A DNA stretch of 64,000 bases from Pelodera strongyloides (Eukaryota > Nematoda > Chromadorea > Rhabditida > Rhabditidae), in contig JAANDG010000079.1 of the NCBI GenBank assembly GCA_036852015.1, positions 62,001-126,000 of the forward strand. The letters run 5' to 3'. Below the pieces are notes generated by a model. The model did no database searches, was not told the DNA's origin, and saw only the letters and a program-made list of their open reading frames with translations. Below are positions 29,341-40,810 of the stretch, in pieces. The translations under genes were made by a program, and so were the position numbers. Positions within the stretch are counted from its first letter, which is position 1. Each line of letters begins with the position of its first letter.

Positions 29341-29580
29341 TGTATCTCAACATAAATAGGATTTTCACGCCCTGGTCAGCGTATAACCACTTCTTTTATT
29401 TTATGTCCGCTAATTTTCTTGCTTACGATCATACTTTAGCTATTGTTGCGAAATTTATACATAAAAATCCATTTTTATACTACAACACCGGTTTTGGTTT
29501 GGGAAATTTGGCAGTCTTGCAATCATGCGAGTAATTATTGACTGTTCGTACGTGGTTGTTAATGCAAGAGTCCTTGAGAT

Positions 29581-29690
29581 GGTTCTCTCTCTCTCTCTCT
29601 CTTTCTCTCGGTCTCTCTCTCTTTCCCTCTCCCTATATCTCTCTCTCGGTCTCTCTTTCCCTCTCTCTCTCGCTCTCTCTCTCGGTGCTC
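29581..29690. repeat. (CT)n microsatellite
   Basis: CTCTCTCT with GGTCTCT interruptions. Confidence 0.9.
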
Positions 29691-30540
29691 CTTGCTTGAA
29701 CAAAAAGATAAAAACCCAAACAACATAAAGGTCAAACGTATCATATTAGCACTTTTTCCATCAACATATCTAATTGAACGTCTGTTCATATGGTGATATT
29801 CAATGGCTTTTTTTTGTAAGCTTGTCTGGGTCTGGTAGTTAGGATTCGTTTTTTTATTAGCTTATCGAGAACATCAAGAAGACTAATTCTCTCTCTCTCT
29901 CTCTCTCTCTCTTGGCTTATTTTCGTAAGTCTATACTTCTATCAGATTTTCTGGTAATAAATGTGGTGTTCTACACTGTTTATTTAGCGTTTTGTTTCCA
30001 CGATATTCCAGCTAATCCCAGTGGATAAAATTTTGTATACTTATTTTTAGACCTCTGGAAGATGAGGATTTTCATTGCCTATGCTGGAATACGGGAAGTA
30101 AAAGTTTGCATATAATGAGAGCTCTTCATACTAGCCAGGGTACATATTAGGATGCGAGTGTCTGGATCACCTTGAACATTTGCTACCCAATCCAGCAATG
30201 CAGTTTCACATTGGAAAGAGTAGGCAAATATCCGCTTCAAAAAGGATATATACACTTTCTCCAGTCGGTATTAGCATATGTACATCCCGGAACTTGCATA
30301 GGCTTTGGCTCTACTGAACTTCCTTGCATACAACACGCAGTTGCCAAGCTGCATTCGCAAACCACGTGTCATAGGGCTTTAAAATTGCATTTATCATTGG
30401 TGTTTCCTTCAACAAGATGCACAGTCAGATGTTGACCACTCATAACTATGGCCTGTGACCTGCGAGTCCATTCGTGGGTCATTTCTATTCAATTTTGTAT
30501 GTCTTCTTCTTCTTCATATTCATAGCATGCTCCATTTCAG

Positions 30541-30735
30541 ACCTTCTCTCTCTCTGTGACTGTCTGTTTGTCTCTCTGCTCTCTCTCTGTCTCTCTCTCT
30601 CTCTGTCTCTCTCTGTTCCCTCAGGCACAGAGTTTGTGTCTGATCTTCCTCACTTCTCTCATGTTCATCTCTCTCTCTCTCTCTGTAACCGTCTCTCCAT
30701 GACTGTCTCTCTAGCTCTCTCCCTCCCACTTTTCT
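30541..30735. repeat. (CT)n microsatellite, interrupted
   Basis: CT-rich tract broken by about 45 bp of unique sequence. Confidence 0.85.
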
Positions 30736-31212
30736 TCTCTGTCCTCTCATTTGTTTGATCAGAAGTCCAGTGTCCAACAAATACATTCCTGTGTGAACAT
30801 CCTCTTTTCAAGAGTCGCTTCCATTTTTGGAAACGCGTAAATTTCTATTCTTGAGGTCATCCTGAGCCTCCTTTCCTATTATGGATACCTTCCGTATACC
30901 GCAGAGGTACCGACACTAAAGCGGTATGGCACGTGGTTTGCGGGTTTCCTTGTATTACAAGCAAGTTTATGTGCCTTATGTACCCTGTCACACTTTGCTC
31001 GCGTTGCTTAGAATAGGGTACGTTCCATACTCCTTTACGATTTCTGATTTCAATAACTATTTGGCTGTCTTGCTTTTTTATCGTTTGAAAATGCTTTCCT
31101 TATGAAACGGAACAACCCATTTGGCGACTGTTCACCAATTTTATCGTTTGCCCAACCACTTGGTGACCTTGTCGTGACCAATAGTTGTCGAATACCGTCA
31201 TCAATTGGTCAG

Positions 31213-31552
31213 GAACTAGGCATTATTACGATTGAGGCTCGTTGCCAGTGTTGCAGTGCAGAGGTATGTATTGTTTATTCAAAAGCGTATTCCAAAATCA
31301 AAATAACTCCATTATTTGGGGTTGCTCTCCCGTCCCCTCTCCCTCTATCTCTCTATTTCTCTCTATGTATCCGCTTACTCTCTCTCGCTCTCTCTCGCTC
31401 TCTCTCTCGCGCTCTCTCTCTCTCTCTCTCTCTTCCAAGCTTTCCATCCTAAATTTTAGACACAGTTCGACCCCATTCGGTCTAGTTTGCAGGAGCAGCT
31501 TAGTCACAGAAATTCCCTTCCCCCAAAATTTCTCCCCGACTATTTTCCCTGA
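31213..31552 (+). CDS. Last two exons of an unidentified plus-strand gene
   Basis: 31213-31263 (ELGIITIEARCQCCSAE, CAG acceptor, GTATGT donor) joins in phase 0 to 31460-31552 (opening TQFDPIRSSLQEQLSHRNSL and ending DYFP, then TGA), which follows a CT tract and AAATTTTAG. Clean boundaries and composition suggest coding, but no domain is recognised. Upstream exons are probably among the segments at 25.8-28.7 kb. Confidence 0.4.
31340..31440. repeat. (CT)n microsatellite
   Basis: Lies within the intron of the candidate gene at 31213-31552, ending about 20 bp before the acceptor. Confidence 0.85.
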
Positions 31553-32428
31553 CGGATATATAAGTATCTAGTCTTTATCTTTATCGTCTAACCGTAGAAT
31601 TTTTTTTTGAATTTATTTTATATACCGCCCATCTTTGTATATTAAATATGTCTTTTCAAGTGTGTTTTCATTTGGTTGTGTCACAAAGGATTTCCTTCAC
31701 GCTATTTAGTACAAATGCTATATTCATATTCATAACTTCCCTGTCTCAGTCTCAAGTGCCTCTTACCTTTAATTACCCTTCTAGTAGTCTCAAGTATCCG
31801 TTTTTGGGAGCTGGAACTGACCCTCCCCTTTACAGGAAGCTTGCTTAGGATTGATTTAGTGCAATGCTATTCTTGCGCAGGACTGGTCCGGCACGCACAC
31901 TAGACCACTAGAGAGACTGACTCCGCACCCTAATTAGACCTTTGCGTTTTTGAACTCTGAGTCCGGGTTATGAATAGAGGGTTATGAAGGCTTTTAGGAT
32001 TTAGGTCAGCAACCTCCATGAATAACTACTTATTAACTTACAGCGAGTTCGCCCGCCCGACCTGTGGTTTTTACGTAATAATTTATGCATTTGTTCTCAA
32101 GTGCGTTTATTTGTAACACATCCGTAACATAGAATAGGTAGAATCTTCGAGCTTAGTACGACTCCCGCAAAAAGACAGATTGGACAGATGTAAACCAAAA
32201 CTTTATGTCAACGTTTCACCTTTCGGAATCATCAGGACAAGGAATAAAATACCTCAAACTTGGGTAATTAAACTATCTATAACAACTTACAACACAGTCT
32301 ACTATTTTTTTTTGTGAAGCGGCTTTTTTATTATTATTAAGACAAATAAGAACTTTCCATAGAAGTTTCTCGATCCAGAGTCCTAGTTAGTTTCACGTTC
32401 AACACTTGCCGAGGGTCTCTGTCTCCGT
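31553..32428. other. Stretch without a recognised feature
   Basis: No exon, RNA gene or repeat that I can support. Confidence 0.4.
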
Positions 32429-32522
32429 CCCCGTCCTCGGAAATCTCACGTTAGAACGCTTTTTTCTATCCCCAGGGAATATTTTCTGTCCCCAGGGAAT
32501 CGAGTGGTGAATATGGCCTCAC
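32429..32522. mobile_element. MITE family C, partial
   Basis: Only the right part remains: TCTCACGTTAGAAC, two CCCCAGGGAATATTTTCTGT-type blocks, then GAGTGGTGAATATGGCCTC. Confidence 0.65.
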
Positions 32523-32528
32523 AATCAG

Positions 32529-32569
32529 ATGTTACAGCTGAAGGCTTGGCGAATATAAATTACCGGCTT
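32529..32569 (+). CDS. Short exon-like segment
   Basis: After CAATCAG, two bases and 13 codons (VTAEGLANINYRL) run to a GTAAGT donor. It may be an early exon of the gene ending at 37655. Very short, so uncertain. Confidence 0.22.
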
Positions 32570-32919
32570 GTAAGTTTTGATATAATCCAACTGTCGTATA
32601 ATTTCGTATGTATTTCATCACTTGAGAAAAATCAACCAAGCGAAGCGTGACCTACACCATTTGTTTTTGCATATAAAAAAGAAAAACGTCAACATTCCGC
32701 GAAATTGTCCAGTTTTTTTTCTTGAAATTTTGTACTTTTCTTAAATTTATTCTGTATATTTAGATGTTGAACCCTCATTCGCATAGAGCAGATCATTTGC
32801 ATCTATAGAATTGTAGTGATTCCATCAATCAGTTTGATAGCATTCCTCTTTTTATACGACTATTTTCTTCTTTAGCACAAGAGTAGAGAAAAAGAAACTG
32901 TTTTTTTTTTCTGCTCTCT

Positions 32920-32943
32920 CTCTCCCTCTCTCCCTCTCTCCCC

Positions 32944-33000
<57 letters not shown>
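32920..33000. repeat. (CT)n microsatellite
   Basis: About 80 bp of CTCTCT/CCCTCT. Confidence 0.92.
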
Positions 33001-33002
<2 letters not shown>

Positions 33003-33144
33003 ACTTACATGTCCTTTGTACATTATTCGTCAAACGGCCAGTTATATGATGATAGGAATCAGTGACAGAATTTGGCAGTCACAATAGTTCTTTCGCTTTA
33101 GCAATAGTTTAGTTTACGAGTCTACATCCTTTCCGGTACTCCAG

Positions 33145-33270
33145 TGGTACTATCTTTACCAGTGGTAGCTTACCATGGCCATGGGTACCAATTCGAATTG
33201 TACCCTTTGCCATTGGTACGTGGTACCGTAGCTTATCATAGTTATGGTCATGGTACCAATTCGAATTGAG
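33145..33270. repeat. Tandem/palindromic GGTACC-rich repeat
   Basis: The block GTAGCTTACCATGGCCATGG followed by GTACCAATTCGAATTG is repeated about 70 bp later with changes; several GGTACC and TTCGAA palindromes are embedded. Confidence 0.6.
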
Positions 33271-33569
33271 TGAACTAACGAATTACGCAATCAATGCAAC
33301 CATTCACGAGTATAGCATTCCCCGAATAAGTGAATTAGCATAATTTTTCATACGTCACAGCTGACCTCTACTGTATTATTTCGTCAGTATATGGAAAAAG
33401 TGCTTGTTTCCCACATTCTCCACACACATTGTTTTCTTTGTAATCAGCACTCGTGAGTGTTTGTTTAACATTTGTGTTTTTCTGTTTTTTTTTTCTGAAA
33501 ATGACCATCATCGATTTAGTCATATATAACTACGTATAGTTATTAATTAAACTCGAAATTTTAAACGTA

Positions 33570-33740
33570 TTAAAACGAAATACCGGTCGGTTTTTGAAAC
33601 ACATCGAGTTAGAGCAGCATTCTTGTGCAGCTTATGCAAATGAACATAAATTAGAATAAAAAATCGAGCAACTTTGCATAAATACGTAAGAATTCAATTG
33701 CATACGATGCGTTTCAAAAACCGGCCGGCATTTCGCTTTA
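33570..33740. mobile_element. MITE family A copy, reverse core
   Basis: Left end TTAAAACGAAATACCGGTCG, right end CCGGCCGGCATTTCGCTTTA; both arms well kept. Confidence 0.85.
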
Positions 33741-34249
33741 TCGATGTTATTTTCTCGAGATTAAACTCTAACCCTTACTACCATCCAAAATTCGAAATTA
33801 GCGTTTCGCTTCGTGGTTCTGGGTAAAAGATTGTGTTGTGTTATGTTATGTTCAATCGTTCAGTGATATCCTATATTCTGTTACGCGTTATGTAAGTTCC
33901 GTTATTCTGTGCTATGGCTGTGCACAGGCCGTCGCGCGCGTATTTCTTTGAAATACACGCACAATCCCACACATTGTGTATTTTCTATTGACAGCGTAAG
34001 TAAATAAACAAGAACATTATTTATTATTTGGCGAACACTTTTCGGCCAGAAGATTTTTGCTCAAACTTCATCAAGGGGTTGTTTACATGGTAGGAAAAAG
34101 ATGGTTCGATTTGATTAACTTGACGATTAGATTATTATCAGAAATCGTCGAGTCTAAATAACTCAGACCTGAGGTAGAACTAGAATCGAATATCGAGGGA
34201 GACGGTCTACGGTAGTAGAGAGGTATTTTAAAGAGGTAATTGTATTAAT

Positions 34250-34303
34250 TATGAGAGAAAGGCAGACAGGGAGAGGTGGAGAGAGAGAGATGTAGAGAGA
34301 GAT

Positions 34304-34365
<62 letters not shown>

Positions 34366-34375
34366 GCGGACAGGT
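34250..34375. repeat. (GA)n microsatellite
   Basis: GAGAGA tract, the opposite strand sense to the CT tracts around it. Confidence 0.9.
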
Positions 34376-34533
34376 GAGGTGGTTTGAATAAAGGTGGTTT
34401 GAGAGAGAATCTTATAACACTCCACTTCGTAATTCGGCTCTCAGTGTATGGTTACTATGTTCTACTTATGTCATTCAGGTACTAGATTAGATGCCGTATA
34501 TAAAAGCGACAAGCTGTGTTTCTTATATTATAG

Positions 34534-34685
34534 TTAAAGCGCTATAACTGCGGGTTTTTGAAACGTATGTTACATGAACATGTTTTCCCAGATGTTTTAT
34601 GCAACTGAATATAATTAATATAAAAATCGCGCAGTGATTTGCATGAACTACATGTGAATACAGCGGCGGCTGTTATACCGCTTTA
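34534..34685. mobile_element. MITE family B copy
   Basis: Left TTAAAGCGCTATAACTGCGG, right GCGGCTGTTATACCGCTTTA, core ATGCAACTGAATATAATTAA. Family B is about 150-160 bp. Confidence 0.8.
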
Positions 34686-34834
34686 GCGGAAATACTGGCC
34701 GGTCTTACGTATTTATGCCCATTTATTCGAATTTAGCTCGATTTTTTATTCTAATTTATGTTCATTTGCATAAGCTGCACAAGAATGGTGGTATACTCGA
34801 TGTGTTTCAAAAACCGTTCGGTATTTCGCTTTAA
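34684..34834. mobile_element. MITE family A copy joined to a family B copy
   Basis: The left terminal repeat is shortened (TAGCGGAAATACTGGCCGG); the right end is CCGTTCGGTATTTCGCTTTAA. Its first TA is also the last TA of the preceding family B element, consistent with insertion at TA. Confidence 0.8.
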
Positions 34835-35589
34835 TATGTACACGTCTTCTGAATGCCTGGATTTCCTTCTCTACTAGATTATCTTGTATCTGGAAAACTT
34901 TTCGTTTCCCATAAGGCCTTTGTCTCCTTAGTTCATTGTTGTTCCTAAGTGCCTAAGTGCCTAACAAAGCGTTTTGTCAGACCTATCAATCACTGACTAA
35001 TATGATTATATGATTATATGATCATGATTTTAATGCCGTCATGTTTTCCACAACTTCTTATAGAGTCGCAGCAATCTCTAATAAGATTGACAGTTATAAA
35101 TGATTACATGATAAGTCTCTAGAAAAGAAACGCCGAACGCGGTCCAGCTACAAAGTATATGTTGCTGAAATGTTGGGTGTCCTTCTATGCTGAGATCGTA
35201 GTGTTCCCTTTGTTAGTTTTTTAATGCATAACATTCGTAACCCTTATGTAGGAAACCGATAATGATTAGGTACGAATCACATTTAGCATTATATTATAAA
35301 CATATAATGATATAATCTACCATACTAATATTATGTATTACTTATTAGAAGTACCGTTTGCAAACTTGTGAGAGCAAGGTCCTAATCAACATAGCAGTGC
35401 ATCTGATCTTGGTGATTACTTGGATACACTTACTTAGGAACTAATAATACGTACTTAGATACTTAGATACACTAACCACCTAGCCACATCAAGGAAACTT
35501 GCCAAAGAAGGACATGTATTATATTCTTCGATCATTGATCTGGTCAACAACATTAGCTAACTTCCGGAGCCTATGTACCCCCCTCACTC

Positions 35590-35598
35590 TCTCCTACC

Positions 35599-35649
<51 letters not shown>

Positions 35650-35650
35650 C

Positions 35651-35684
<34 letters not shown>

Positions 35685-35686
35685 CG

Positions 35687-35739
<53 letters not shown>

Positions 35740-35750
35740 TCTTTATTGTA
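35590..35750. repeat. (CT)n microsatellite directly before an exon-like segment
   Basis: About 150 bp of CTCTCT ending in TTTATTGTAG, immediately followed by an open coding-like stretch. Confidence 0.92.
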
Positions 35751-35751
35751 G

Positions 35752-37655
35752 AGTAGGCGAATTCGTGGAATCCTTGAAATCTTTCAAAACCAACAAGAAT
35801 CCACCTTTCAATCCTGTCACAACTTCCCCGTATGTAATATCGCTTCTCTTTTTCAACGAATTTCTAATTGATCAAGAAAAAGAAATTCACGTATTTTGTT
35901 TGCGTGAACGTTGCATTCACCGATATAACTTTTCTTTTCCTACCGACTAGATCAGTCTTTATTTTTCCAGTTAGCAGTTAGTGCTTAGTGCACCGTTACC
36001 AGCTTGTTTTTATTTAAGTACTATTATTTTATTAATTATGTGAACGATATGTCATGGGGTCTACAAGTATACTGAAAATGTTACGTATTTTCGAACTACA
36101 CGGGAATTGTTTTTAATTTTTCATATTATATATGCAGGTTTCGTGCAGAAATACGGTAGTATTGACAATCACGCCGAATTTTTGGGATACTTGTAGACCC
36201 CATATAATATAACGTATAGGTTATTTTTTGTGTACTGGTTATTTCCTACTGACCTGACGAGGTAAATACCTAACTATGAATATAGGAAGAGTCGTTTCTG
36301 TTTATTTGCTTTTGTTATTTTTTACCACAGTATACTACAACCATGAAAGCATCATGCTGCTATTCACCTGAAAACGGTATAATTACCGAAACCAGAGAAA
36401 ACCGTCGTTGGCCGGTCACCAACTGGTTTTTACCGAAAAAGCCATTTTGCGACTGGTCAGTGACCATTTGATGACCAGTTCGCGACGGTTTTCGTGAAAA
36501 CTTGGTCACGACAAAGTCAACAAATGGGTTGGCCCACGATAAAACCAAGCAACCGTCACCAAATGGTTCTTCCGCTTCCTATTTGTTGCCAAATTTGGTT
36601 TTACCTTGTTCGCAGTTATTTGCTTCATTTTTACCCTCTTTATAGTTGGACTTTATACCAGATGTTCTGATAATGTCCTCCGACAGAAGGCGCTATATAT
36701 ATACACGTTGTAAAATAAGTTACCAAGAGTACAAAGTAACAGTAAACACTTAAACCCGGCGAGGATATAAAATTAAACAGTGTAAAGTGCGAAGAAGTTG
36801 GAAGATAAGTTAGTAACACAAAACTGTAACTTCCCAAAAGGGCACATGTGGGTTTAACCTGTTAGTGCAAACTGACCTGTGATGGTACAGTGTCGGAGTA
36901 CACCTAAAATAAACTGTTTTCAGGCAATACTACAGAGTTTCCTGAAACTAAAAGGATAAACAGTTTAGTGTAGTATGAATGACTAAGAGATCTGATTAGC
37001 AATATTTTATGAAACTTGCACGTCGTCGGTCTAAAACTAGTGTGGCGCTCCTCTGGCACATCGCTTGACTGCGCAATTCAGCGCCCGTCCAGTGCATCTC
37101 CGACATTATTAAAGCGATATAAGGGCCGGTTTTTGAAACGGAGATGGTCCAGTGGCATGCCCATATACCCAACATACACACACACACATTCACAGGCACA
37201 CAGACATACACGCATACATACACACATACACGCATACATGCACGCGCACTCACAGGCAAACATACACACATACACGCAAACATACACACATACACGCATA
37301 CATGCACCCGCACGCGCACAACTCACACACACACCTGCTGTGTGCAAGGTAGTATAACAATTGTGAAACCATATTCGATAGCCTTTTTGTTGGTGTGCAT
37401 TTCAAAAAGGGTAGTAGAGGAAGACCCACCTGGAGCAAGTATTTGAGATTTGCGGACGAAAAACTACTAAACAAATATAGTGGTCTCATCTCTCTCTCTC
37501 TCTCTCTCTCTGTCTCTCCTTCTATCTCTATATCTCTCCGAGGTGTCCAAAAGATAGAGTTAATCTCACCAGAGGGTTTCGGACATACTAAAGAATCTTT
37601 TCTTGGCTTGGGATGGTTCATAGCGTCTATTTTTAGCAAGCTTTGGAATGTTTAG
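35752..37655 (+). CDS. 3' exons of an unidentified gene with a C-terminal membrane segment
   Basis: 35752-35829 (opening VGEFVESLKSFKTNKNPPFN, GTATGT donor), about 37410-37482 (SRGRPTWSKYLRFADEKLLN then KYS) and 37543-37655 (opening GVQKIELISPEGFGHTKESF, then FLGLGWFIASIFSKLWNV, stop). The last two join in phase 1 across a CT tract. The final 18 residues form a hydrophobic helix, so the protein may be tail-anchored or end in a transmembrane segment. The first segment does not connect to the second in phase by itself, so at least one exon is missing. I do not recognise the family. Confidence 0.45.
36055..36202. mobile_element. MITE family D copy
   Basis: TGGGGTCTACAAGTATACTG on the left, GGGATACTTGTAGACCCCA on the right; both arms changed to CTACAAG, which keeps them complementary. 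Confidence 0.85.
36380..36600. repeat. Dispersed TTGGTGACC-type repeat, longest copy
   Basis: Contains GGTCACCAACTGG, CAGTGACCATTTGATGACCA, CTTGGTCACGAC and CCGTCACCAAATGG, that is alternating orientations of one word. Confidence 0.6.
37104..37142. mobile_element. Truncated TTAAAGCG element terminus
   Basis: TTAAAGCGATATAAGGGCCGG followed by TTTTTGAAACGGAGATG, with no matching right end nearby. Confidence 0.55.
37172..37340. repeat. (CA)n-rich microsatellite
   Basis: CACACA and CATACACGCATACA units over about 170 bp. Confidence 0.9.
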
Positions 37656-37736
37656 CGTAACCCAGTCGAGCTTACCTTTCCGAGCTTACCTGTAGATTCT
37701 GTGCTTTATTATCCTAAATACTAAGGTTTATTTATA

Positions 37737-37883
37737 TTAAAGCTGCAATGTACCTAGTTTGTGAAATTTGCATATGCAAATTGTGCACCCTTCCGACATC
37801 CTTCCCGCACACAACTTACATATGATATGTTGAGACCCAGTTATCAACTATACGGTTCACAAACTGGGTACAATGCTGCTTTA
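37737..37883. mobile_element. Inverted-repeat element, ~147 bp
   Basis: TTAAAGCTGCAATGTACCTA then GTTTGTGAA on the left is mirrored by TTCACAAACTGGGTACAATGCTGCTTTAA. Confidence 0.7.
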
Positions 37884-38334
37884 AAAAACTAGGTTGTTTG
37901 TTACAAGGGACAGGGACAGTAATACTAATACTATATCCGACTTATCCAATGACGAAGGAGCTGGAAATCATGAATTTGCATAGCATATTTCTCAAAGCGG
38001 TATAGTAGCCGGTTTTTGCAAAGTGAGCTCGAACACGGGTCTCGGATCATAGTATACATTCTCCCTTGCACTGTTTATGAGTAGAGTTTAGTTTAGTGTA
38101 AACCTAGTGCAGGAAATCTTTATTTGTTTTTATTTTCCCCAATATCTTATTAAAGTGCACACGTAGTTACTGTCTACTTTTGGCATTGGACGCATACTTT
38201 ACACTATTTAAGATGTTCTCGTTCCTTCTCGTTCTTATCGCATGATCTTATTATATTAGAATGGGGATAGGCAGTAAATGAACATTCTACGTCAGTAAAC
38301 GAACTTCGCACTTTGTATCGAGTTTGGGATTAAC

Positions 38335-38457
38335 TTAAAAGCGAAATACCGGCCGGTTTTTGAAACACATCGCGTGCACCATCACAACTTTGCTTAGATA
38401 CGTAAGGATTCAGATGTCCACAATGCGTTTCAAAAACCGGCTGATAGTTCGCTTTAA
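38335..38457. mobile_element. MITE family A, internally deleted copy
   Basis: Both termini are present (TTAAAAGCGAAATACCGGCC; ACCGGCTGATAGTTCGCTTTAA), but only about 50 bp remain between them. Confidence 0.8.
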
Positions 38458-38589
38458 TGATATGCTCTATTTATTATAGCTTACACCGTGTCAATGTGAT
38501 TGTTCAAACTGGAAAATTAGCACCGCTTATTGCCTGATCATAGCAGTAAGCTACAGTAAGCAACATTCATCGATTTCATTTATGCAAAT

Positions 38590-38740
38590 TTAAAGCGAAA
38601 TACAGGCCAGTTTTTGAAACGCATCGTGGACAGCTGAATTCTTATGAATTTATGCTAAGTGGGGTCGATTTTTTATTCTAATTTAGGCTAATTTGAATAT
38701 GCTGCATAAGAATGCAGGTGTATCGATGTGTTTCAAAGCG
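38590..38740. mobile_element. MITE family A, right end truncated
   Basis: The left end and core are intact; the copy breaks off at GATGTGTTTCAAAG. Confidence 0.75.
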
Positions 38741-39387
38741 CTATGAAATCCACCTTTCCGAGATATTATATGTAAGCTACAATTTAATAGAAACCATGTA
38801 ATGAGACCCCATATATACAAGTTAAATCAAATAGAAACCATGTAATACGATACTTTATAAACTTTTAGATTGAATGACTCATAGCCACTGTCCTTGTGGA
38901 AAGTATTTGAAACTCTCGAACCCTTTGCCCCGTGCCGTGCAAACAGAACTATGCTCTAGGTGGAACATCTTGCGCTTTTGCATTATTTTCTTTATTTTCT
39001 TATTTTTCTTTGAGCTTTTGCTCTTCGTCGTCACAACTTTGAAAACTATCAATATATTTAAATATCTGTAAAGGGTCAGGCACTCGAAGAATCATCAGAA
39101 CTCAGTTATACGAGCCTGTGAAACCCTACTTCTTGCACCTGCGAATTGTTCCATACCTAAGTTTCAATCAATAATACATTATGTTAATTTTATCTAAAGA
39201 TTGTTTGATTGTTTGAACTTATAGATTTGAATCTGTAAACCGCAGTCGCACTTGAATAGCACATGTGTAGACAGATGCACGAAGCGGTTCACTAGTGTGT
39301 TGTGTTAATATCTGTCACTCCTGCTCTAGGCAACATAAGAAAAGCACGCCCAACATTCTATCGCATATAAGTAGGAATTTACTGTAT
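38741..39387. other. Stretch without a recognised feature
   Basis: Short duplicated TAGAAACCATGTAAT at 38787 and 38831. No exon supported. Confidence 0.4.
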
Positions 39388-39577
39388 TTAAAGCGAAATA
39401 CCGGCCGGTTTTTGAAACGCATCGTGGACAACTGTATTCTTGCGTATTCATGCTAATTGGATCGAATTTAGCTCGATTTTTTATTCTAATTTATGTTCAT
39501 TTACATACACTCGTACACTGCATAAGAATGCTGGTGTACTCGATGGATTTCAAAAACCGGTCGGTATTTCGCTTTAA
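39388..39577. mobile_element. MITE family A copy
   Basis: Both ends intact; the core has a small CACTCGTACA insertion after TTTACATA. Confidence 0.87.
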
Positions 39578-39907
39578 CGGTAGTTTGAAGTTACCAGTTT
39601 ATGGTAATTTAGGAAAGTTTAACGTACTTTATGTTGCTTGCGGTTTGCATAGGACCATAGGCAACCACTATTCCTTCAATGTATGAAGTGTGCCCTTTTT
39701 GGTAATATATGCTAATTAGTGACAACTTATGGTGATTGTTTTATCGGCCATAGACCATAGCATGGACTCTACATGGTAGTATAAACTAGTGGTGTTATCC
39801 AATAAGCCGTAGGAATTCTTGCGACCGTTACTTTCGTTATGATAACTATTTTGTACATTTTGTAGCTTTTAGTCGACCACATTAGATGCATAATTGGTGT
39901 TAGAGCG

Positions 39908-40079
39908 TTTAAGCGAAATACCGGCCGGTTTTTGAACCGCAACGTGGACAACTGAATTATTATGTATTTATGTTAATTTGCTCGAATTTAGCTCGATTTT
40001 TTTATTCTAATTTATGGTCATTTGCATAAGCTGCATAAGAATGCTGGTGTTTCAGAAACCGGACAGTATTTCGCTTTAA
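39908..40079. mobile_element. MITE family A copy
   Basis: The left end lacks one A (TTTAAGCGAAATACCGG); the right arm is shortened to GTTTCAGAAACCGGACAG. Confidence 0.83.
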
Positions 40080-40800
40080 ATTGCGCCTTCAAATACCCCA
40101 ATTCAAGAAAATTTCCATTACATTCTTTTAGTTATATGAGTGGAACCAGTTACACGTCTTTCAGTAATAATTTTAACGAGAAACCATTTAAAACGATCGT
40201 TATGTCTAAAAAAGGCATGTTTTATTTTTACCCTTTTTTTCTCTCTTACCTCTTACCTAAACTTTAGGTTTCCCGAAACTATTTGTTGTATATCTTGCTG
40301 TACTCTACCTCTATTATATAAAAACCTTGTTTTTTCTAGTCCTATTTTCTATTTTCCTTTTACTGGTGTCGAAATCATTAGTACTATTTTTTTATTTTTT
40401 CAATTATATTCTGATAATTCAATTAATTAAGTGATAACATTATTGGTTTCCATGATCATGATTCGTTAAATGGTAGTAATTTGTTTCAAAGAACGTTCTC
40501 TTAACATTTCCTCGACATTATTATCATTATATCAGCTGAAAGACGTGATTTTGTGTGGGGGGTTCATAAGAACTGTTTTGTGTTACAACAACGACGTGTG
40601 TATACGTAACGTAGGGTGGCTGAAGACATACGAGGCATAATAGAAAGAAGGAAACTTTTCAAAAATTACTACTTCTTTCTTGTCTTATCAACGTGTGTGT
40701 GTTTCCTGTATGTTTCTAATCCCGTTCAGGTTTATTGTTTAATCTCTTACTTTGATTTTTTGTACATTACGGGACATATACCCTTTCAACCCTTCTTTAA

Positions 40801-40806
40801 TTGCAG
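40801..40806 (+). promoter_or_regulatory. Candidate spliced-leader acceptor of the acyltransferase gene
   Basis: TTTAATTGCAG ends 4 bp before the start codon at 40811; too close to leave a normal 5' UTR, so a trans-spliced leader is likely. Confidence 0.45.
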
Positions 40807-40810
40807 GCGT

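Noticed and set aside
37172..37340. His/Thr-rich ORFs in the (CA)n tract
   Set aside because: Microsatellite translation only.
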